64,000 nucleotides of DNA from Ascidia mentula (taxonomy: Eukaryota; Chordata; Ascidiacea; Phlebobranchia; Ascidiidae). The translations under genes were made by a program, and so were the position numbers. This document shows, in pieces, positions 36,726 to 48,109 of this stretch. Under the pieces are notes generated by a model that saw only the letters and a program-made list of their open reading frames with translations, searched no databases and was not told the DNA's origin. Position 1 is the first letter of the stretch; each line of letters opens with the position of its first letter. The stretch is from positions 4,849,001 to 4,913,000 of the forward strand of contig OX387202.1 in the NCBI GenBank assembly GCA_947561715.1, read 5' to 3'.

Positions 36726-36905
36726 CTTTATCCTTTCTGTAGGGTCATACCAAGGTGAAGTTGGTTTGTGTTAAGAAGTTGTGAAGGCAAAAGCGTATTC
36801 CAAAAACAAACAAGTTTGACACTTATATTTGCCGATTTGGACCCTTACTGTATTGCTGTTTTGAACGATATCAGGGTTTGTTGTATTTCTCTGTTGATCT
36901 GATGT
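36726..36905 (-). pseudogene. Third stalk-end plus intron fragment
   Basis: The same structure as the two fragments to its left. On the minus strand it reads in from array 4 through GAAGATCAACATCAGATCAA into stalk sequence. Confidence 0.75.
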
Positions 36906-37215
36906 TGATCTTCTTCTGCTAGTGACAAATGTTGACCTGCTTCTGGTGGTGGCAAACGTTGATCTTCTTCTGGTGGTGGCAAACGTTGACCTGATTCTGC
37001 TGGTGGCAAGCGTTGACCTGTGTTGGCAAACAATGACCTGCTTCTGCTGGTGGCAAACTTTGACCTGCTTCTGGTGGTGGGAATCGTTGACCTGTTTCTG
37101 CTTGTGGAGAACGTTGACCTGCTTTTGGTGGTTCCAAACGTTACCTGCTTCTACTGGAGACAAACGTTGATCTTCTTGTGCTGGTGGCAAACGTGGTCCT
37201 ACTTCTGCTTGTGGA
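36906..37215 (-). repeat. Tail minisatellite array 4 (about 11 units)
   Basis: 27-bp units. At its right edge it abuts the 3' UTR of the B4 tail exon (AAAGTTATTGTTAAATG), which marks a duplication breakpoint. Confidence 0.88.
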
Positions 37216-37232
37216 AAACCTTGTAGTCCCTT

Positions 37233-37565
37233 TCAGCATATATTAAAGTTATTGTTAAATGTAACAACCCCAACACTTGAAATCATCTTACAGTGGTTGC
37301 ATTGTATTCGGGATTTTGAATAAACATTTTTTTCCCCATGTAGGAAAAGTTTTCCGTCATGGGGTAAACGTTGACTTGTTTCTGCTTGTTGCAAATGTTG
37401 ATCTGCTTCTGCTTGCGGCAAACGCGTTTTTCCAGGGTAATGCCGTGAAATACTTAAGCACGGATGTCGACGTAGAAACTTGAGGAATTTCATTGTTGCT
37501 GCTGGGGCGAATAGTCTGACCACGATCGCAAAGACCACAATCACCTCGTTAGACCATTTGTTTTC
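37233..37565 (-). pseudogene. B4 transmembrane/tail exon, cut off from its gene
   Basis: Acceptor CAG at 37566-37568, then a TM-like stretch (VIVVFAIVVRLFAPAATMKF), CLSISRHYPGKTRLPQ, about two repeat units, and LFLHGEK. From there the frame differs from the family C-terminus, so the ending is not NPEY-HATTV but runs on to 37233. The exon begins in the family phase (0), but the B4 stalk stops before reaching it. Confidence 0.65.
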
Positions 37566-37715
37566 CTGCTGAAAAAAATGTTTGAATTATATTGTTGAGA
37601 CAAATTTTGCTCTACATAAAGATAATGTTTAAATCAAGCAGAAAAAGCAAACATTCCTGTGTAAATGTAGCCGCTTTTATGTAAACAGCCCGGTGATTTT
37701 GTCTTTCTCCTTTGT

Positions 37716-37925
37716 CTTCTTCTGGTGGTGTGAAGCGTTGACCCGCGTCTGCTTGTGGAGAACGTTGACCTGCTTCTGGTGGTGGCAAACGATGATCTGC
37801 TTCTGTTCGTGACAAAAGTTGACATGCTTCTGCTGGTGGAAAACATTGACCTGCTTCTACTGGTGGCAGAGGTTACCTGCTTCTGCTGCTGGCAAATGTT
37901 GATCTTCTTCTGCTGGTCTTTCTCC
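37716..37925 (-). repeat. Tail minisatellite fragment (array 5) inside the B4 intron
   Basis: About seven 27-bp units lie in the intron between the B4 stalk (38.1 kb) and its TM exon (37.5 kb), at the point where B5 has plain intron. This shows the tail repeat was copied into an upstream intron. Confidence 0.85.
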
Positions 37926-38120
37926 TTTCTGTAGGGTTATACCAAGATGAAGTTGGTTTGTGTTCAGAAGTCGTGAAGGCAAAATCGTATTCCAAAAACA
38001 AACAAGTTTGACACTTATATTTGCCGATTTGGACCCTTACTGTATTGCTGTTTCGAACGATATCAGATTTTGTTGTATTTCCATCATCTGTGCTTACATT
38101 GTGATGGTTGTGTTCAGGTT

Positions 38121-38749
38121 TCAGCTCTCCTTAAAGGGTGGTTTTTTTCTCGTGGGTGGAGTTGTTGACTCATTACGACATTCACTACATAAAAGTTTCA
38201 CAACAGTTAAACAACGGCAACTATGATATGTACACTTGAAGGTAGATTTTGCAATCATTTGTCATACAATGCCAACACTGCGTCAATACGATGCTAACAT
38301 TAGGTTAACATTGAGCTTAATTAGCTTGTTTTTGCAGATGCACAAACGTTAATTTTGAGAATAAATGTGACTAAAAAAAATTGTTTTTTGGTACTGGAAA
38401 ACTACTGCGAGAAAAGTTAAATTTCAGAGATATGCTTACCTCGGTACGTAATAACAAGTGTGACATGCGTGGTTGTAACAGTTGGTAAGATGTGGTTGAC
38501 ACTTTTCACAAACTTTATTGTTCAAAAATTCGTCCGGTTTGCAAAATCCTTTTTCTAAGCCATGTTCAGTTTGTATCCATGATGGATTCTAAATCATCTA
38601 AATCACCAAAACATATGTTTAAACTTGAAGATGCAAAATATGTTATGCTACAATGGACTTACCTGAAAACAACCTTGTATTGGAGGACAATCGCACAAAA
38701 ACCACAAACTAGCCAAATACACCAGCACCAACCAAAAATCCACTCTCAT
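38121..38749 (-). CDS. Type B gene B4, short secreted form
   Basis: Exons: 38749-38663 (signal peptide MRVDFWLVLVYLASLWFLCD), 38588-38440 (Cys-rich module, CQPHLTNCYNHACHTCYY), 38184-38121 (stalk start ECRNESTTPPTRKKPP, then stop). Phases agree, giving 99 residues. Compared with B1, B2 and B5 the stalk has a 4-base gap after TCAACA, which changes the frame and ends the protein 20 codons into the exon. The predicted product is a small soluble Cys-rich protein with no membrane anchor. B7 shares the gap. This is either an early pseudogene stage or a decoy-like secreted variant; the sequence cannot decide. Confidence 0.6.
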
Positions 38750-40630
38750 GTTTGAATTCCTAGTTATCACTGTCATATACTAATTTTCACCTAAATAATA
38801 ACAAAAAGCAAAATTGTGCAGTATGAGTCATTTCGTTCAGGTTAATTGTCCTTTTGCGTAAGCGTTGTACTAGGAAATAACTTTGCCATAGCTATTTGGT
38901 CAGAATTCACTAAACTTATCACAATTAAAAAGCAAAAGACCGCTATTTGTTCACCTTACCGACAATGACAACGTTCCGTATCAAATGTCTTGAAAAGCGA
39001 TACAGTGAATCGCGAACTACGCTTTGTCCGTTTCTCCTACTGAACAACTGTAGTAACTTTACCACTATGACGTTTGGTCCTACAGTTGCTCTTTAACTTT
39101 GGACAGTAGTAAAATACAAGAAAAAACAATCCAACAATTTAAAAATTTTTTATCGTCAGCAACAATTTGAACAATTAAACTGCAAATACATTTCAGTCTG
39201 GTTGTCTAACGTTTGAAAACAAACCACTTGCACTTACCCATAAATGGCGAATCACACTGCCAACACACATGTGCAGGGCCAACCACTACCTCCGATATAA
39301 GGCTTTTACTTTCCATGGGGGTTAGCGATTGGCAACATAGGTTAAGCGTACAAAACCTGAATGTATCCAGGTTGAAAATATCAGCGCAAGATCAGAAGTG
39401 TTTTACACAGTTGTTTTAGAACAAATTATCTTCATTTGAATTGATCAGTTTTGATCCGAAAAAGGAGGAGTTGTAAACCTAAATGACACTATAAATACTT
39501 CGGAAATCGCCTGCTCAACTTCCAAATAACCACTTTAATACTCATATTAAGGGTCACACTGTGCAGTAAGGTAATTACAAAAACATAAACTAGTGCCTTT
39601 ACTAGAAGGACATATCTTAGTATTGCGTGATCGTCACTTCTTTCTCAGCACATGTGTCAAGTTTTGAGTAATTGGTATGTTGCCTCTGGTTTGCTTTGTA
39701 ATCAATTTCAAATTAGCTGTTGCCACTAATAGGGAATAACATGTATGTCACAATTTTCAATTTGTCAGTGTTTGTTGCCCACACCCAATTTTTTACGTTG
39801 TTATGAAAGACCATCCAAGCATAATCAACACTTCTACTGTCAGTACAATGACAAGACTGAGTTATCACATGTCTAATTCCTTCACTTGTCAGCACTGATT
39901 TTGCTCATTATCACTTCTTATGCATTTTTTGTCATCCACGGTATGCTACACGTTTTTATAAGAACATCTTTCTGCACAAGCATATGACAAGAACTGACAT
40001 GTTTACAATGGCTTTTACAGCATCTCTCTGGTCATGAACAACATCGCTTCCCATGCGCCCACAATATCAGACGGGTCTAGAATCATCCATACGGCTCAAG
40101 GTGGTGCTGTTATAAAATGTTGGGGTTCGTGACGTAAAAAAAATGTTTGAATTAATCGAATTTAATCGCTCCTCGGTAACATTGCAAGGAAACAATTATA
40201 TTTCTTACGGCGTGTTTTGTTTAAATTTATTGCAAAAATAAAAATATTGAGAATGCGTCACCTTTTGGTGTAAATGATTCGCATGAGTGATTTACCAGCT
40301 ATTAGGCTCTGTTTTGGTCGACCCCCAAAAAATTTCAATTTTCAAAACAAACAATAAAGCCCATACATCTGCTGGGGAATTCATTTTTGAGACGTTTCGG
40401 TTGTAAATACAAAACCGCAAGTTATTTTCCATTTTGCACTTTTATTGCAGTCCAAAATTTAGAAAATTTGTGATGTTGTACAATCTTTTACCAGTTAAAA
40501 GGGACTTGTGATTTACAACGTGTATTTTCCCACTTGTCTTACTTCTATTTGGGTACCTTCAGTATGCTATAAGTTATTTGCTCAAACTCTTGTTACTATG
40601 CATGTAAAAAGTGTCGTTTGAAATTTGAAA
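38750..40630. other. B4 5' flank and C1 upstream region
   Basis: Nearly identical to 53787-55636. It holds the type B promoter region, a few short open frames, and an AT-rich stretch upstream of the C1 frame. Nothing further is recognised. Confidence 0.5.
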
Positions 40631-42404
40631 ATGTCTAAAAAATATTTACCAATGGTGATAGAAGATGAAACTCCTGGTGTATATGAAGGTAGAAAGTTAT
40701 GTTGCGATGTTTGTTCAGAAGTTGCAACATTTTCCCGTTGGACCACAATTGTGCAAAAGAATTAAAAATCAACTACCATCATATCGTGATATACTTTCTA
40801 CCATCTAACTTTTGTATTCGCACTGACACAAACTGCGTTTTGTTTTCAACCTACACAGGTAATAGTTGATACAACTTGCCTTAGTGGTATGTCAGTTGGG
40901 CTTAACTACTGCCCATACAGTGTTTTTGACAGAATTAACATAAAAAATGGAGGAAAACAGACTTCTGTTCTCACACAATCACAAACGAATGTTTCTTTGT
41001 GGTTTGAATCATCACAAACGACGCTATCCATAGTTAACTTCCCTAATTATAACATGTGGCGAACAGTAAACTTATCTTTTGGCACTGCTGTCAGTAAGTA
41101 AATACAGTCTCGAAAGGATTCACACGTAGCCACACGACGCCGCGACAAACACTCATATTTTGTTGTCAAATTTGATGTTAGGATTAACTGCTTTTCTATG
41201 TAGATAAAGTTATCGTCTAAGCATTCACTTATAAAAACGATATAGCCTTCAACTTGCACTTATACTGTGCCGTCTTGTTCGCAAGAGCATACTACCTCAC
41301 AGTCTGTTGATTTTGTACCTCGCTTGAATGACCAACCACTCAAGATTTAGCCGAGAAGAGTATCCTGTTTACGATCACATGCAGCTAAAATTCCGAAGCG
41401 ATTTGGTTCCAGTGCGCCATCTGACGGTTGACTACATTCAACAGACACACATTGATTGCCATTCGAATTTATCGACTAAACTTATCAAACTTTGACCCAT
41501 TGTATATCCCAGAATCGTATTCGATTTGAACCAGTTAGGCTTGTAGATGGCATTTAAACTTTTGAAAAAAATATTTATTAACACCTAAAGCTACAGGGAC
41601 GTGACTTGTTCTGCCGTGTTATCCCGGTTGTTGCCAACGAAACATCAAGTATTTTTGACGATTGGAAAAAGTATTTCATTGGGATTTTTGTGCACGTATT
41701 TGATCAACTACAGCTAATAGCAGTCAAACTGTGCAAAAAACTTAATGCATTTTAATCAGTTCAAAGAATCAGGGTAAGTTGTAAATTTAAAATTTACGTT
41801 TATGTTTGTCACTGCAGATTTGCTACTGAGGTAAGATTGCTTCCTCCTTAGTGGAAAACAGGAAATATTTAACCAGACTGTGAGAATTAAACGAGAGACA
41901 TTCCTGAAAGTTGTTAATTCCGAGTACATCTACGAGGTGAAAAAAGTTTTTATTCAATATTTACCAAACTGTTATTTGGATTCGATTTTGAATGTACCAG
42001 ACATCAACAAACTACATTTGACAACACCCTATGTCTTAATTCCAATACATCACTACGAAAAAAATGCAAGAAAAATGTTAAAATGGTCAAAACATCAGGT
42101 AAACAAATGTGTAAATGCACTTTGTGTCGGTTCACTTGCGATTTCAATTAGAGAAAAGCTGATGGTGCATTCACCAAATAAGTTTGCTAGTTATTGCAAT
42201 TTATATAGACCTTCGACCCACAGGGTTCATGACACCATGATTCGTGTGACTCAATTTTCTATACTTAAACTTTCAAACCATTGCTTGTGTGACGTATGCA
42301 CCTATGGGCTTAGCAGTGAGTTTAACGCAATACGGAAGTTCCCTAAAAGTGCAGGCATTTCCCACCCACCCGTGTTGGACACTTTCACATCACGCAAAGT
42401 TTAA
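40631..42404 (+). CDS. Type C putative gene, most complete copy (C1), uncertain
   Basis: Not recognised. There are three open pieces on the plus strand. (1) 40631-40765 is a 44-codon frame starting MSKKYLPMVIEDETPGVYEG, with a CCDVC motif. (2) 40859-41093 is an exon-like piece with acceptor CTACACAG and donor TCA|GTAAGT, encoding CLSGMSVGLNYCPYSVF and FESSQTTLSIVNFPNYNMW. (3) A 174-codon frame ends at 42404, with RIKRETFLKVVNSEYIYEVK and HDTMIRVTQFSILKLSNHC. Joining pieces 2 and 3 in frame would need a 13-nt exon and a 21-nt intron (41831-41851), which is implausibly short. Copies C2 and C3 keep piece 1 open but break pieces 2 and 3. It may be a decaying gene or a duplicated non-coding block that happens to be open here. 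Confidence 0.3.
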
Positions 42405-42425
42405 GAGGTGAATTTTACCACGTTC

Positions 42426-42826
42426 ATTCGGCTTTATTTGTGATGGCTTGAAATTAAAACAAGCAACAATGACACATAGTACAACATATAAAGAAAAACA
42501 ACCAGAAATAATTTAGCTGTTAAAGCGCTTGATGCTTTGTTGCCAGAGTCGCGCAGAGTTGAAGGAGAGCGAGCAACACTAAAACACGAGTATATAAGGT
42601 GGTAACCGCGACACGAGAAAAAGGTAAAAGCACGCTTTGATGCACAGGCGAACACTGCAGTTCGGTCGCCGCAGGACCCCCTGCCTGAAAAGGGGCAAGT
42701 TTCACGCTGGATAAAGTTGCTGTGGCCGTACATTGCGCCGCGGTCTGCCTTATTCTGGGGGTACCGCAACCGGAACTGGTATCGTGACGTGAGCCGGCTT
42801 ACGGCGGTCGATTAAAATCGTTTGTA
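42426..42826 (-). mobile_element. Ty3/gypsy fossil fragment
   Basis: GC-richer than its surroundings. It contains a segment (about 42718-42826) that matches the end of the longer gypsy fossil near 57390-57500, plus adjacent sequence that may be LTR remnant. It sits exactly between block C1 and segment A2, as the longer fossil sits between C3 and A3. It is a broken fragment, older than the segmental duplication. Confidence 0.6.
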
Positions 42827-43193
42827 TTTTGTATTCGTTTATTTTAATAAGGTTGTTATTCATGCGAAAATGGCTATAGCGTATAGTTTTTTAAACAACT
42901 TGCGGGGTCTTGCAAAACATGTGTTTATTTTGAAAAAAAAAGGAATTTTGACATAGGCTATACAACCTAAACAAATAGAAACGTAACAGATAAGAAGTTG
43001 TGCCATTCAGTTGATACAAAAGCAGAACTATAAATGATATCAACAGACAGACTGCAAATCTTCAAAGCAAACACTGCTAATGAGAAAAGTATAAACTACA
43101 GAAAAGGTTTTGTCACAGAATGGAATGAACGTGAAAAAAGGTTTCAAGACCACTAAACACATTCGAGGGATCCACGATCCTGACGGTTATGAG

Positions 43194-45384
43194 TTAACAG
43201 ATCCGACAGCCATCACATTGTGAGTTTCCGTTCGGCAAGCAAACTAAACGTCCACTGGTGTTGTTTGAATATTTGCACCAAAGGTATGTTGCTCCAGCAA
43301 GTATGGAAACGACTACGATTAAGCCAAGAATAACAACCAACAATCTTTGCCACCATTTCAATGTAAAGTATTCCTGAAAAACATAATTGCAATGAAAATA
43401 TATAATTGTTATAAAAATGTTCTCACTGTCTGTTTAAATCAGACCGCTTCTTACAACATAATCCTAAAACTGAGTTTGGTGGTGAGCTGCATTTAAACAC
43501 TTAGACACCTAGATGCTGTTTCGCTTGCTTTCTAAAAACAATTGGGACTTGTGACTCTTGTAGTGGGACTTGTATTGCTCAATAGATTTGTTTGCAGCCG
43601 CATGAAGTCAGCACCCATTTAGTTTTCTTGGGGTTCCTGGTAATCGTGCTATTAAAGGATAAAACAGCCCCGGGGCTAATTCTAAAGCAGTGATTCCCAA
43701 CCTTTTTGTTGTTGCGTACCACTTGGAGGTAAAACAATTTCGACGCGTACCACCAAGCTGAGTGCTACAAAGTAACCTAGGGGTCGAAGTGGCGAACATT
43801 TTGAAATCACTTTACGATTTTTGTAAATTCGAACTATTTCCGCGACTTACGGAAAGGTGCTCGCGTATCACTTGGAATACCGGTAGTGGTATCGGTTGGG
43901 AAACACTGTTCTAAAGACTGTGCAGAAAAGTGTTAGGACTAACATAAAATTAATAATGGTAAGACAACTATTTCTGAAGACATTACCATAGGGTATAAAC
44001 TACTGTGATTCCTTTTCTCGAATATTTAACTTACATCCATGCTGTTATTTTTATCAAATTAATGTCCAACCTGCTATTAATTCAATAACAATTGCAAAAA
44101 CAACATATTTTTTCACCTTCTCGTCAAACTCCGTCGCCTCTCCATTGTATGATATTGTTTTCATTGTTGATGACGTCACTTCCTTTGTATTGTATGGCGG
44201 AGTTAAGAATATTTCCTCTTCAGTTGAATTGTTTTCAGTCTTAGTTAGATTTTGGCTTTTATCAAGGTGGTTCGCATTTGTCACTTCGTATTTCTTGTTA
44301 CTCTTCGTCCAATTTCGTTGATCTGCTTTTTCGTGGTGTGTCGTAAGTTCGTCTGGGCATTCTCTAAACAGAAGCAAAAATCTGGCAAAATCGTATATTA
44401 GTTTGCAAGTAGACTACGCATGTAGTATCGGAATGTTGTAATTGGAAACATGCGCCAATGTTACCAACAATACTTGAGTCTAAACATAACCATTGTGACG
44501 TAGCGCCGATCTATTTAAAATTTGCATGGATCTGAATACCATGATGCCGTCTATCAATGTTCAAAAACATTTTTTAATTGGACGAAATAGGTTCAATTAT
44601 CAGTGTATTCATGGCATTGCAAACAACAAACGTTTTCCGTCCCCGAAGATGCAAAAGCAAAATCCCTTTTTCATTTTTTTTTGTTGCAAAATCTGTTTAA
44701 ACTTGCTGCTGTTTTGTTACATTACAACATTTAACTTCTAGAAATAAAAAGCAATTCTAAATTCCTTTTGCGTCAGAAATCCCAAATACATTCTTTTTGA
44801 TAAAAAACGGCATATTTACTGAATGTAAAAGAAGCATGTGTTTCTGGTGTTAGGAGCACAGTTAGTGAAACCACGAGGGCACGGAAGGCAACTGTATTGG
44901 TACCAAAACTGCTTTGCTTCACACATTCCACCTACGTATCCTCTTTCTGTTCGTATTTTTCTGAAATCGGGTACCTGAAAAAAAATAATCTAAACCAATG
45001 GTTCTTGGGCGTTGAAATATTTTCTACTTGTTGGGAAAATATAAAGTTGTTGGTCGGTAATTAGTCTGCACCAAAATATACAAAAGTAGTTGTTATGTTT
45101 TGTATTCACTGTGTGTCATACAACTATTGGCAATCGGTCACTCAATGCCTAAACATTTTGTAAAAAGTGTTAAAAAACTTTCCATTGGGAAAAAAGGATT
45201 CCCTTTAAATTGAAAGTTGGAAATGAGAGAATAAAGGGTTGAAAATCACTCACAATATAAAAATTACTTCCTACTTTCAGAAAGATCTAAATGATAAAAT
45301 ACGTCTTACCGCATATCCACGATGGCTATTTAGATACATGCAATAGATAAATATTACGAGGAGACTGACGCCTTTCACGAACAT
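43194..45384 (-). CDS. Type A single-module TNFR-like membrane protein, copy A2
   Basis: Exons: 45384-45310 (signal peptide MFVKGVSLLVIFIYCMYLNS), 44974-44820 (Cys-rich module), 44363-44117 (stalk), 43373-43194 (TM and tail). Every exon has exactly the same length as in A1 and A3 (75, 155, 247, 180), giving 218 residues. Differences from A1 are mostly single substitutions (for example CEAKQFWYQYSC for CEANQFWYKYSC, and NNTSGRLVCLP for NNICSSFVCLP in the tail). All module cysteines and the TM are kept, which argues for selection against loss. The tail difference removes one cysteine. The role is unknown; see A1. Confidence 0.82.
43688..43908. mobile_element. hAT MITE in the A2 last intron (most complete copy)
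   Basis: 221 bp, from CAGTGATTCCCAACC to GGTTGGGAAACACTG. A perfect 8-bp target-site duplication TTCTAAAG lies on both sides (43680-43687 and 43909-43916). Confidence 0.95.
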
Positions 45385-46130
45385 CCCGATTGAATCTGTG
45401 CTAATGATAATTACGTCCGACTGCCAACATGAACAACCCCTGTAAATTGTTAAAATAGTTTTATTTTCCCGCCAGTTTCTGAAAAATTCGGACATACAAT
45501 ACTTTGTATCAAATTATTGGTTGATTTCACTTCTCGATGCAGAAATGCGTTGGACCCGAAGAATGCCGCTCTCCTGTCCGGCACAAGGTCATAGCAATTG
45601 CTAAACACCAGCATTTCCATCACCTTATATCAGTTGTGTGGAAAACACCGACCACGAAACCTAATGCAAATTGCCAACCAAGTCCGAAAAGAACGCAAAG
45701 AAACAAGTTGGAACAATTAAATGATCGGCATACGTGTTTCAGTTGCATGAGTCGGGTACTTTCGGTATTTAACCAGTTGCTTTAATTGTCAGATTCGACG
45801 CCACCCAATAGATTAACGTAAACACGTCAGAGATGTGATTTTGCATAATTGCCGATTGGTCGTGCACTGGAAAGCGGCGATATAGGATGTGCAGACAACT
45901 CTCTCGACAAACCGCATGTGCCAAATTAGACAAAATAACGTCACTGTTTACATTTATCGGTAAACTCGCTCAGAACCCGTGATAACAAGGCATTGACCTG
46001 TCAGTCATGTTACTCACAGAAAAAGGCTCTCCTGGCAAAAACGTGTTTAAAAATCAGAATCATGTTTAGGGACGTACATTTAATGTACAGCTGTGCTGCA
46101 GAGAAACAACGACTGTCGTATTGACGTATC
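45385..46130. other. A2 5' flank
   Basis: Matches the A1 flank. The 82-codon plus-strand frame lies at 45537-45785 with a few substitutions and no stop. The complementary strand has a stop (or a donor, ATAAG|GTGATG) in the middle of its open stretch, as in A1. Confidence 0.4.
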
Positions 46131-46539
46131 GACACGGGAGCAATGTTAACACAGTTTGATCTTAAATTAAAAGTCGCCGCGATAAGAAATACTGGCAACC
46201 ATATTTTAAAATGCACGAACCATAGACAACAACATCATTTAGATATATTAGAAAAACAAATTTGAAAAAGAAAATAACTTATCGGAAATCTAGACACAAA
46301 TGTGGTCGAACAGGAAAACGGAAAACAAACCACGAAGGAATACAACAGTTATTCTGGCCACGATTTCGGCAAAATATGCATGATTGTCTTGTGGTAAAAA
46401 GTTAAGGAAATAACAAGTGACAACACGTAAAATACAAAAAAAATAACTTGTGGCAGCAAAGTAGGCAAAGTAAATGGAATCCCTTTCCAACTTTCATTAA
46501 AGTTCTTGCCAAACGTTACAATCCCAACACTTGAAATCA

Positions 46540-48068
46540 TTATACAGTGGTTGCATGGTATTGGGGGCTTTGAATAAGCTCTTCTTCTCCATGTAGCAAC
46601 GGTTCTTCCTCATCGGTTGAACGTTGATCTTCTTCTGGTGGTGGCAAATGTTGACCTGCTTCTGGTGGTGGCAAAAGTTGATGCTCTTCTGGTGGTGCCA
46701 AAGGTTGACCTGCTTCTGCTGGTGCCTCAAGTTGATCTTCTTCTGGTGGTGCCAAAGGTTGACCTGCTTCTGCTGGTGCCTCAAGTTGATCTTCTTCTGG
46801 TGGTGCCAAAGGTTGATCTACTTCTGCTTGCTGTGGCAAACGTAGACCTGCTTCTTGTGCCAAACCCCTTTCACCAGGGTAATGCCCTGAAATACTTAAG
46901 CACCGACGTCGACGTTTAAAAATGAGGAAAATTATTGCTGCTGCTGCTGCTACTGCGGCGAGGAGTATTGCCACGAGCGCCCAGAAATACCACGGCATGG
47001 TTTCCTGCAGTAAAAAAATGTTTGAGTTAGTTTTGACAAATTTTGTTCTGCCATTTTTCTGAAAAATGTAGGCGCTTTTTTGTCAACAGATCGGTGATTG
47101 TGTCTTTCTCCGTTCTGTAGGGCCATACCAAGATGAAGTTGGCTTTTGTTAAGAAGTGGTTGAGGCAAAAGCGTATTCGAAATACAAACAAGTTCAAAAC
47201 TTATATTTGCCGAGTTGGACCCTTACTATATTATGCGGTATATCTTTGGCTGGTGTTGAAGCAGAAGTTGACGCCGTGATGTTGTTTGTCGCAGTGTTGT
47301 TGTTTTCTGTATCAACAGTCGAACCATTGTCGGGATTGGTGGAGTAGCTGTTTTGAACGCTTTCTGGTTTTGTTGTGTTTCGATCATCTGTACTTAGATG
47401 GTGATGGTTGTGTTCAGGTACCAGCTCTCCTTGGTTGGTGGTATTTTTTTCGTGGCTGATGTTGTTTGTTGAGTCATTATGACATTCACTGTCCAAAAAT
47501 TGCACAAAAAGCACAACAATTAAACAACGGCAAATTTGATGTATAAACTGGAAGCGTAGATTTTGCAATCATTTGCCATAAAATGCCAACAATGCGTCAA
47601 TACGATGCTCAACATCAAGTTAACATTGAGCTAAATTAGCTTATTTTTTGCAGATGCACAAACGTTAATTTTTTTGAAATAAATGTGACTAAAAAAACTT
47701 AGTTTTTTGTTACTGGAAAACTAATGGGAGAAAAGTTAAATTTCAGAGATGCACTCACCTCAGATAATGATAACAAGTGTGACATGTGTTGTTGTAACAG
47801 TTGGTGTGATCTGCTTTACACTTTTTACAAACGTTATTTATCAAAAATTCGTCCGGTTTGCAGAATCCTTTTTCTAAGCCTTGTTTAGTTTGTATCCATG
47901 ATGGATTCTAAATCAACAAAACATATGTTTAAACTTAAAGATGCAAAATATGTTATGCTACAATGGACTTACCTGAAAACAACCTTGTATTGGAGAACAA
48001 TTGCACAAACACCACAAACTAGCCAAAGACACCAGCAGTATCATCCGATAATCCACTCTTCCACTCAT
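46540..48068 (-). CDS. Type B membrane protein with repeat tail, B5 (intact)
   Basis: The reference member of type B. Exons: 48068-47973 (signal peptide MSGRVDYRMILLVSLASLWC), 47907-47759 (Cys-rich module: CKPDEFLINNVCKKC, then NCYNNTCHTC), 47488-47227 (stalk), 47004-46540 (TM and tail). Phases agree, giving 323 residues. The stalk (83-169) is Asn/Thr/His-rich with many sequons. The TM is about 174-198 (ALVAILLAAVAAAAAIIFLI), followed by KRRRR as the stop-transfer signal. The cytoplasmic tail has CLSISGHYPGERG, then about eight 9-residue repeats (EAGQPLAPP alternating with EEDQLEAPA), acidic and Pro/Gln-rich, and ends LIQSPQYHATTV. SPQY replaces NPEY, and TTV fits a class I PDZ ligand. A 41-bp tandem duplication spans the start codon. 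Interpretation as a signalling or adaptor-binding receptor is inference. Confidence 0.82.
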
Positions 48069-48109
48069 GACACCAGCAGTATCATCCGATAATCCACTCT
48101 TCCACTCAT
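48028..48109 (-). promoter_or_regulatory. 41-bp tandem duplication across the B5 start; upstream ORF
   Basis: 48028-48068 and 48069-48109 are identical direct repeats. The outer copy supplies an extra ATG (48109-48107) whose 14-codon frame stops at a TGA that overlaps the real start codon (TCATGA). This is a termination-reinitiation type arrangement. No sister gene has it. Confidence 0.85.

Noticed and set aside
32036-37215. CRISPR-like regular repeats
   Set aside because: Head-to-tail 27-bp units without unique spacers, in a eukaryotic gene family; a minisatellite explains them.
41818-41851. Micro-exon plus 21-nt intron joining the C1 pieces in frame
   Set aside because: The phases fit, but a 21-nt intron is too short to be credible, so the join is not used in the annotation.
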